Source: Chloroflexota bacterium
Lineage (GTDB): Bacteria > Chloroflexota > Anaerolineae > Promineifilales > Promineifilaceae
Length of the DNA: 11,871 nucleotides
NCBI GenBank assembly: GCA_003519205.1
Contig: DOXE01000272.1
Coordinates: 1-11,871, forward strand
Direction: 5' to 3'
Shown: positions 6,306 through 11,871 of the stretch, one piece after another
Layout: every line of letters starts with the position of its first letter
Position numbering within the stretch: position 1 is the first letter of the stretch
Position numbers and translations under genes: made by a program
Notes under the pieces: generated by a model
Databases searched by the model: none
Told to the model about the DNA's origin: nothing
The model's input: the letters and a program-made list of their open reading frames with translations, nothing else

Positions 6306-7051
6306 CGATAATGCTTCGACCACACGATTTTTTTGATTTAGGTGATAGTTTAACAGCCGGGTTATTTGATGACTGCGAATATGTCTGGCAGGCTTTATGG
6401 AGTTTGAAAGATAGATTGAACCAACTTCTTGCGGGTGAACGTCGGATTTTCGGTAACGTGATGCCAGGAGCCTATCTCGGGGATAACCCTATCTTTGTGG
6501 CGAAAGGCGCTGTGGTAGAGCCCAGTGCTTACATCTTGGGGCCGGCGTACATTGGCGAAGGAGCTGTGGTTCGCCATGGTGCCCTGGTACGAAATGATGT
6601 AATTATGCTACCGGGCAGCATTCTTGGACATGCATGTGAGACAAAACATAGCATCTTTCTCCCCCGGGCCGTTGCCGCCCACTTCAACTATGTCGGGGAT
6701 AGCATTTTAGGGCGACGGGTTAATCTCGGCGCCGGCACTAAACTCAGCAACTTAACGATTGTCAGTGAAAAAGATCCGGAGACGAAGAAGAGACCGACAA
6801 TCAAACTACAGATAAATGGAGTTGAGCTTGACACGAATCTGGCCAAGCTGGGTGCTATTTTGGGGGATGGCGTTCAGACTGGCTGCAATGCTGTGTTGAA
6901 TCCAGGCTGCCTGATCGGCAAGAATTCGCTAATCTATGCCAATCTCAGCTTGAGAAAAGGGTATTATCCACCCGACAGCATCATTAAGTTGCGCCAATCT
7001 ATTGAAAGCGTCACGAGGCGTTCGTCTATTGAAGAGCCGATTGAATATTAA
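6302..7051 (+). CDS. Left-handed beta-helix protein, GlmU C-domain-like, without pyrophosphorylase domain
   Basis: 249 aa. After about 50 residues, hexapeptide-type repeats run from about 54 to 210 (e.g. YIGEGAVVRHGALV, NLGAGTKLSN). HFNYVGDS (127-134) and NLGAGT (141-146) match the acetyltransferase half of GlmU and sugar-nucleotide pyrophosphorylase C-domains (NHLSYVGD, NIGAGT in GlmU). The N-terminal nucleotidyltransferase fold normally fused to this helix is absent. The gene may encode a trimeric sugar acyltransferase, or a regulatory or structural partner; substrate unknown. The His of HFN is the likely counterpart of a key GlmU active-site region, which is inference. It starts at the ATGA overlap with the membrane-protein gene and ends 16 nt before the peptidase start. 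ATG 6311 is an alternative start. Confidence 0.85.
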   Translation: MTIMLRPHDFFDLGDSLTAGLFDDCEYVWQALWSLKDRLNQLLAGERRIFGNVMPGAYLGDNPIFVAKGAVVEPSAYILGPAYIGEGAVVRHGALVRNDVIMLPGSILGHACETKHSIFLPRAVAAHFNYVGDSILGRRVNLGAGTKLSNLTIVSEKDPETKKRPTIKLQINGVELDTNLAKLGAILGDGVQTGCNAVLNPGCLIGKNSLIYANLSLRKGYYPPDSIIKLRQSIESVTRRSSIEEPIEY

Positions 7052-7053
7052 TC

Positions 7054-7060
7054 AAAGGAG
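7054..7060 (+). promoter_or_regulatory. Ribosome-binding site that decides the pepF start
   Basis: AAAGGAG, 7 nt before GTG 7068, between the beta-helix stop (7051) and the peptidase. Confidence 0.75.
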
Positions 7061-7067
7061 ACAAGAC

Positions 7068-8861
7068 GTGGCAGCAGGTAAATATAAGCAGGGTCGGTGG
7101 AGCCTAGATGACCTTTTTCCAGGATTTAACAGTCCAGAGATCGAAGAAGCTCTTAATCAGGTCGAGACAAAATTGCAGGCAATTGAAGCGTTCCGGCCGC
7201 AACTCTTGCCTGAGTTTAGCATTCAGACATTTCTGGAACTGCTCCAAGAATACGAAGAGTTAACCCAATTAATCGCACGACTTTACGCATTTAGCAGCCT
7301 TAGTTTTGCCGCTGATACACAAGATCAAACCGCTCAGACAGCTCTGGCACGTATTCAGCAATTGGCGGCCGAGACTCACAATCGCACCCTCTTCTTCGAA
7401 CTGTGGTGGAAAGGCTTAGAAGATGAGCTGGCTCGTCGCCTGCAAGATGCTTCAGGCGATTTCAGCTATTGGTTGGAGGCTCTTCGCCTGGAACGCCCCT
7501 TTACCTTGTCGGAAGCGGAAGAGCGCGTGATTAATCTGAAAAACGTTAATGGACCAGCAGCTCTTATGACATTGCTCAGTACGATTACCGATCGCTATAC
7601 CTTTACGCTAAAAATTGATGGCGAAGAAAAACAGTTAACCCGAGACGAATTGAGCGTCTTTTTTCGTCACCCCGATCCTGAAATACGCGAGGCCTCTTAC
7701 AAAGAATTGTTCCGGGTCTATGAAGCCGATAAACCAGTATTGGGGCAAATATACCAATATCGGGTCAGGGACTGGAAGACAGAAAATGTTAACCTGAGAG
7801 GTTATTCAATGCCGGTTTCAGTTCGCAACCTGGCCAATGATGTGCCTGATGAAGTTGTGGACCTGTTACTAAGTGTTTGCCGGAGCAATACGGCAGTATT
7901 TCAGCGCTATTTCCGGTTAAAGGCAAAGTGGTTGGGTTTGGAAAAGCTGCGCCGATTTGATATTTATGCCCCAGTAGTTAAGACTGAGAAGCGGTACGAT
8001 TTTGATCAAGCCGTTCAGCTCGTATTAACCAGCTTTAGCCGGTTTGAGCCACAAGTGGCTAAGATGGCCGAGCGAGTTTTTACAGAGCACCATTTGGACA
8101 GCGAAGTCCGTGCCGGGAAGAGAGGCGGTGCATTTTGTGCGACGGTAACACCACACCTGACACCCTGGGTGTTGCAATCATTTAACGGCCGGCCAGACGA
8201 CGTGGCCACCCTCGCCCATGAGTTAGGCCATGCTGTCCATTCCATGATGGCGGCACATCACGTAGCTCTCACTCAACATCCATCATTACCCCTGGCCGAA
8301 ACCGCATCCACATTTGGCGAGATGTTAGTGATCGATCGACTTCTCGACGAGGATCCGGATCCCGAGACCCGGCGCGATTTGCTCTTTCGGCAAATGGACA
8401 CTAATTACGCGACAATCATGCGGCAGGCATACTTTGCCATATTTGAGCAAGACGCCCATGAGCAGATAAAAGCTGGCGCTACGATCGATGAGCTATCGGC
8501 TGTTTACTCGCAAAACTTGGCTGAGCAGTTTGGCGATGCCGTGGAGGTCGCCGAGATATTTAATCTTGAGTGGCTGGTGATTCCACACATTTATCACGTG
8601 CCCTTTTACGTATACGCCTATGCCTTTGGGCAGTTGTTGGTTCTTTCGCTATACCAGCAATACCTGGAGGATGGGCAGGGTTTCAAACCCCGATATTTAG
8701 CTCTGCTGGCTGCTGGAGGCTCTGATTCGCCTGTCCGAATTCTGGAGCGGGCTGGGATCGATATCTATTCCAGGGAGTTCTGGCAAGGGGGTTTTGACTT
8801 GCTTCAGGCTGCAGTTGGGCAATTGGAGTCCTTGGAAGTGTCTCAACTGGCAATTGACTAA
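7068..8861 (+). CDS. pepF: M3-family oligoendopeptidase (PepF-like)
   Basis: 597 aa, usual length for PepF-type enzymes. Zinc motif HELGH at 384-388 is followed by AETASTFGE (410-418), where E411 is the expected third zinc ligand. The late HIYHVPFYVYAYAFG segment (507-521) is typical of the substrate-binding His/Tyr region in M3 peptidases. It hydrolyses short peptides in the cytosol; no signal peptide is seen. The start is GTG 7068: AAAGGAG lies 7 nt upstream and the N-terminus (GKYKQGRWSLDDLF) fits the family. The frame opens upstream to a TTG at 7002, but that lies inside the beta-helix gene and lacks support. It is the last gene of the operon and converges with the gene at 8909-10045 across about 47 bp in which I see no clear terminator. 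Confidence 0.93.
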   Translation: MAAGKYKQGRWSLDDLFPGFNSPEIEEALNQVETKLQAIEAFRPQLLPEFSIQTFLELLQEYEELTQLIARLYAFSSLSFAADTQDQTAQTALARIQQLAAETHNRTLFFELWWKGLEDELARRLQDASGDFSYWLEALRLERPFTLSEAEERVINLKNVNGPAALMTLLSTITDRYTFTLKIDGEEKQLTRDELSVFFRHPDPEIREASYKELFRVYEADKPVLGQIYQYRVRDWKTENVNLRGYSMPVSVRNLANDVPDEVVDLLLSVCRSNTAVFQRYFRLKAKWLGLEKLRRFDIYAPVVKTEKRYDFDQAVQLVLTSFSRFEPQVAKMAERVFTEHHLDSEVRAGKRGGAFCATVTPHLTPWVLQSFNGRPDDVATLAHELGHAVHSMMAAHHVALTQHPSLPLAETASTFGEMLVIDRLLDEDPDPETRRDLLFRQMDTNYATIMRQAYFAIFEQDAHEQIKAGATIDELSAVYSQNLAEQFGDAVEVAEIFNLEWLVIPHIYHVPFYVYAYAFGQLLVLSLYQQYLEDGQGFKPRYLALLAAGGSDSPVRILERAGIDIYSREFWQGGFDLLQAAVGQLESLEVSQLAID

Positions 8862-8908
8862 TGAACGTATTTTATTTATGTTAACTCATTTATATCAAAA
8901 ATTGGGCC

Positions 8909-10045
8909 TTATTCGTCCGTGCGCAGTTCAGTTGAGGATATATCATGCCTGAAGCGTCCAGCCGGGATAATCTTGAATAGGTCGCGATACCCCTCCGGGA
9001 CGGACAGGCCACTTGCATCATGAAATATCCCCTGGCTGTTCGTTCTACTGGCGACTAAAAAGCAACAACCCCTTTCCCGAATTTCGGCTAAAGCAGACAA
9101 CATCTGGTCCTGGCTGTCGGCGTAAAAGCGAGGCTGTAATATGCGTTCGGCCGTGTCGTAGCCAGTGACAAAAGTGGTACCAGGGAAGAGACGAGCTTTG
9201 GCTACAAAGGTGGGGGCATTGCTCACCACGACGAGGTATCGGCCAGCAAACTGGAGCAAACGGTGCAGGATCTCCGTTTTTTCCAGCGATGGTTTATCGG
9301 CATTCACGGCCGTGAGTTCAAAGATAACCTCCTGGTCGAGAATCTCGGCGGCAGTTTCGGCGAGCCTTAAATGACCGCTATGTAAAGGATTGAATGCGCC
9401 GGATAGCATCGCCTTAGGGTTGATCCCTTTTTGTAGACTCCCATCAGCTCGGATGATGCATACCTCGGCATTTTCCTGGTATAAGTGATCGACGGCGCCA
9501 ACAAAATCGTCCTCGATGTAACTATAACGATCTGAATCGAGGAGAGGCAAAGAAATCCGGGTATCGATGCCGTATGCTTTGGCTAAAGCGTTCAACATCA
9601 GCCGGCTAACCACTTCTTCTTCACCATAACGATCGCGAGCGCCTTTACTCAGATGCAGGCTGTAACAGGTAACTCCGTTTCTTGTCCAGGACGCCACGTG
9701 GGCCCGGTGCTCACCTCGTTTGGGCCGGTCGGTAATAATAGTGGCTGTGCAGGCTAAACCAATGACCTCGACATCACCCTGGCAAAGCTGCTGGGCCCGG
9801 GTGACAGCCCGACCAGCCATCAGCCTGGCGGTATTTGGGGAGACATATTTCTTGGGTGCCTGTCCCAAGAAAGCGTTGAATGAAGTTTCTTCATAGGGAA
9901 TGAGTGCCTCTAACAATGTACGGCTGGCACCGGCAACACCTAGCAACCAGGCCAAAGCCTGTGTCCCAGCCCCTGCGGTCGCAACCATCACTCTGCCAGG
10001 GCTATCGTGAAGCTCCTGGATGAGTTGACGAACTTCAGTCTCCAT
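8909..10045 (-). CDS. CinA-C/PncC-like domain fused to NadD-like nucleotidylyltransferase
   Basis: 378 aa from the ATG at 10045. Residues about 4-150 resemble the CinA C-terminal (PncC, NMN deamidase) domain: ATAGAGTQAL (22-31) falls where PncC has ATAESCTGG, and GVAGASRTLLEALIPY (36-51) follows. The PncC nucleophile Ser is Ala26 here, so deamidase activity is doubtful. Residues about 210-378 form a cytidylyltransferase-like (NadD/NadM type) domain: GAFNPLHSGH (216-225) with the HxGH site, and ISSTELR (369-375) as the ISSTxxR phosphate-binding motif near the C-terminus. It may transfer a nucleotide onto a mononucleotide such as NaMN; the substrate is not proven. The frame is open to ATG 10084; I prefer 10045 because the family N-terminus begins there and 10084 would run into the divergent promoter. 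Neither start has a good Shine-Dalgarno. Confidence 0.85.
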   Translation of the reverse strand: METEVRQLIQELHDSPGRVMVATAGAGTQALAWLLGVAGASRTLLEALIPYEETSFNAFLGQAPKKYVSPNTARLMAGRAVTRAQQLCQGDVEVIGLACTATIITDRPKRGEHRAHVASWTRNGVTCYSLHLSKGARDRYGEEEVVSRLMLNALAKAYGIDTRISLPLLDSDRYSYIEDDFVGAVDHLYQENAEVCIIRADGSLQKGINPKAMLSGAFNPLHSGHLRLAETAAEILDQEVIFELTAVNADKPSLEKTEILHRLLQFAGRYLVVVSNAPTFVAKARLFPGTTFVTGYDTAERILQPRFYADSQDQMLSALAEIRERGCCFLVASRTNSQGIFHDASGLSVPEGYRDLFKIIPAGRFRHDISSTELRTDE

Positions 10046-10064
10046 GATCGTGATTGTAACATCC

Positions 10065-10095
10065 TTGACCTCCCTAACCAGCATGTGGATATAAT
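10065..10095 (+). promoter_or_regulatory. Promoter of the membrane glycosyltransferase gene
   Basis: TTGACC (10065-10070), a 19-nt spacer, TATAAT (10090-10095). The -10 is perfect, the spacer slightly long. The leader to the GTG at 10186 is about 85 nt and contains a small hairpin GAAC-GAAA-GTTC (10108-10119). Confidence 0.45.
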
Positions 10096-10185
10096 GAACG
10101 ATTGAATGAACGAAAGTTCTTTAATCAGAATACCTGTACTGCAGGGGAATTGATCCTTCAATCCAATTGAACGATAATTTTGATT

Positions 10186-11871
10186 GTGGAAGAAACGAAA
10201 CCGGTTTCCTCAAATCGACGCGTTTCAATCGCCCCGTTACTCGTTGGTGGCTTGTTTCTAGTTGTAATGGGGCAAACCATCTACCAAGATGTGTACCCGC
10301 AGAATCGCTGGTTGGTCCTTATTTTGATCTTTTTGGGAATGTTATCGTTTGGCCTGGCAGCCTATATGATGGCCAAACATCGTCCACCACCCTTGCTGGT
10401 GAGGATAGCAAGCTATCTAAGCCATATGCTGGATGTTTCAACGGACCAGCTCATCCTTTTACTGCTAGCGCCTTGTTTTGGTTTGCTCACTGCCCTAGCG
10501 GCCGGCGATGCTCTCAAAGCTATCAATCTGTCCGTTTCGCTGGTAGCATGGCTTCTGGCCATCATATTTGTTTTAGCCGGGAGCTATAAACCCGGCGGTC
10601 AACCAATGCTGGGTTTTGATCGCCAAGACCTGTTCATCATCACAGGGATTTTTTTGTTTGCTTTCGTCTTGCGAGCATTGATTATTGGTTCCATACCGAC
10701 GACTCTGTCCGGTGACGAGGGATCGGCCGGGCTCATGGCGATAAAGTTTTTGAATGGCGAGGCTGATAACATCTTCACAGTTGGCTGGTTTTCTTTCCCC
10801 ACGCTCTTTTTTGCCTTACAGAGCTTTGGTATAGTCGCTTTGGGTCAGACGGCCGCTGGGTTACGAATTTTCTCTGCTTTCGGAGGTGCATTCACTGTCG
10901 TAGGCGTGTATTTCCTGGCTCGCACTTTGTTTGGTAGAACAACAGCCATTCTGGCGGCCATTTTCCTCTCCGCCTTCCATTATCACATCCACTTCAGCCG
11001 CATCGGCTTGAATAATATTTGGGATGGCCTCTTTGCCGTCATGGTGATGGGCGGATTGTGGCATGGGTGGAAGAGTGGGAGCCGGACCAGTTTCATAATC
11101 AGTGGCCTGGCGCTGGGGTTAGGCCAATACTTCTACGTAAGCATCCGTATTTTTCCTCTGCTATTACTTATCTGGGCAGTGCTGGCATATTTCTTTGACC
11201 GGGAGAGGTTTAAGCAACGTTTCGCCGATCTTATTCTGGCGGCTTATATTGCTATTGTCGTCGTCTCACCCCTAATTTTCTTTTTCCTTAGACATCCTCA
11301 AGAGTTCAATGCACCTTTGCAACGAGTCACCATCTTTGACGGGTGGTTAGATTTGATGGTGCGCATCCAGGGAAAATCAATGTTACACATTATTTGGGAT
11401 CAAATGATCAATAGCGCCCTGGGTTTCACCCATCTGCCACTGCGCCACTGGTATAATCCTGGGTCTCCCTTGTTATTAGCGGCCGCAGCTGGCTTATTCC
11501 TCCTTGGTCTCATATGGCTTCTCATACGGCCTGGCCTGGGACAGATGCTCGTCGTTTTGCCAATTGCGGCGGTGATAATCGCCGGCGGATTTAGCCAGGA
11601 TGCCCCTGCTTCGCAGCGTTATGTATTGGCCGTACCCATGGTGGCCATCCTGGTGGCTGTGCCCCTGGCTCAGACGACAAGGTGGCTTGGGGAAAACTGG
11701 CCTCGACACCGGAACATCGTCTTAGCCAGCTTAATTGTCTTTATGACCTGGTTGGTGATAAACGACTTACGATACTACTTTTTTGAAGTGTACGATCACT
11801 ATATCTTGGGTGGAGTCAACACCTTGGTAGCTACAGAAGTGGCCCATTACCTTGATTCACAGGAACGTGAT
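10186..11871 (+). CDS. GT39/PMT-type membrane glycosyltransferase (runs off right edge)
   Basis: My translation from GTG 10186 gives 562 codons without a stop; the C-terminus is outside the window. It is strongly hydrophobic: helices start near residues 14 and 42, with many more between 89 and 525. After the first four or so helices comes LSGDEGSAG (174-182), the acidic D-E loop typical of GT39/ArnT-like transferases, and later HFSRIGLNN (269-277), another segment common in that family. Such enzymes move a sugar from a polyprenyl-phosphate carrier to a protein or lipid on the outer face of the membrane. Donor and acceptor cannot be read. The start is uncertain: TTG 10180 and later in-frame ATGs are possible and no Shine-Dalgarno is seen. 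It is divergent from the CinA/NadD-like gene, probably from its own promoter at 10065-10095. Confidence 0.87.
   Translation, partial: MEETKPVSSNRRVSIAPLLVGGLFLVVMGQTIYQDVYPQNRWLVLILIFLGMLSFGLAAYMMAKHRPPPLLVRIASYLSHMLDVSTDQLILLLLAPCFGLLTALAAGDALKAINLSVSLVAWLLAIIFVLAGSYKPGGQPMLGFDRQDLFIITGIFLFAFVLRALIIGSIPTTLSGDEGSAGLMAIKFLNGEADNIFTVGWFSFPTLFFALQSFGIVALGQTAAGLRIFSAFGGAFTVVGVYFLARTLFGRTTAILAAIFLSAFHYHIHFSRIGLNNIWDGLFAVMVMGGLWHGWKSGSRTSFIISGLALGLGQYFYVSIRIFPLLLLIWAVLAYFFDRERFKQRFADLILAAYIAIVVVSPLIFFFLRHPQEFNAPLQRVTIFDGWLDLMVRIQGKSMLHIIWDQMINSALGFTHLPLRHWYNPGSPLLLAAAAGLFLLGLIWLLIRPGLGQMLVVLPIAAVIIAGGFSQDAPASQRYVLAVPMVAILVAVPLAQTTRWLGENWPRHRNIVLASLIVFMTWLVINDLRYYFFEVYDHYILGGVNTLVATEVAHYLDSQERD

Noticed and set aside
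7002..7067. TTG start for the M3 peptidase inside the beta-helix gene
   Set aside because: GTG 7068 has AAAGGAG at 7 nt and the family N-terminus begins there.
8862..8908. Terminator between the convergent genes
   Set aside because: The stretch is AT-rich, but I found no stem followed by a U-run.
10167..10589. 140-aa open frame on the plus strand
   Set aside because: It is out of frame with the long membrane glycosyltransferase, which has clear GT39-type features across the same bases.
1..11871. Mobile elements or CRISPR arrays
   Set aside because: No transposase-like protein, terminal repeats, target duplications or regularly spaced repeats were seen.

Overview
The window looks like the chromosomal replication-origin neighbourhood of a bacterium. 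It carries a complete dnaA, a cluster of DnaA boxes just downstream of it, and a set of housekeeping and envelope genes. The combination of genes (a SpoVS homologue, a MrfA-type helicase, a CinA-like/NadD-like fusion, a GT39-type membrane glycosyltransferase) and the moderate base composition suggest Chloroflexota, possibly an Anaerolineae-like lineage. That placement is inference from gene content, not a database result. No rRNA, tRNA, CRISPR array, transposase or other mobile element is visible.

Left part (1-4762), all genes on the minus strand. An alpha/beta hydrolase runs off the left edge and starts inside the end of a DUF1998-type (MrfA-like) DEAD/DEAH helicase, which carries a complete HNH nuclease motif set within its C-terminal half. 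The helicase has a -10 box exactly where a leaderless transcript would begin. Between it and dnaA lies a 0.5 kb gene-free region (2884-3406) that reads as oriC. It has two perfect DnaA boxes and several near-matches, three of them phased at about 21 bp. It also has a run resembling DnaA-trios next to an AT-rich tract, a 10-bp inverted repeat, and a 22-bp perfect palindrome that probably terminates dnaA transcription. dnaA itself encodes a full-length, four-domain initiator.

Middle (4763-5570). This is a gene-free divergent region between dnaA and spoVS. On the dnaA side it holds a 10-bp tandem repeat just upstream of the ribosome-binding site and a group of potentially competing hairpins. Further right come two copies of a 9-mer, ATATATGGG, that also occurs twice more near dnaA, and then a strong sigma-70-type promoter for spoVS.

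Right part (5571-8861) is a probable plus-strand operon: spoVS, a CmpB-family four-helix membrane protein, a left-handed beta-helix (GlmU-C-like) protein with an ATGA overlap to the preceding gene, and an M3-family oligoendopeptidase. It converges on a minus-strand gene (8909-10045) that fuses a CinA-C/PncC-like domain lacking the usual nucleophile to a NadD-like nucleotidylyltransferase domain. Divergently transcribed from that gene is a large GT39-type membrane glycosyltransferase that runs off the right edge.
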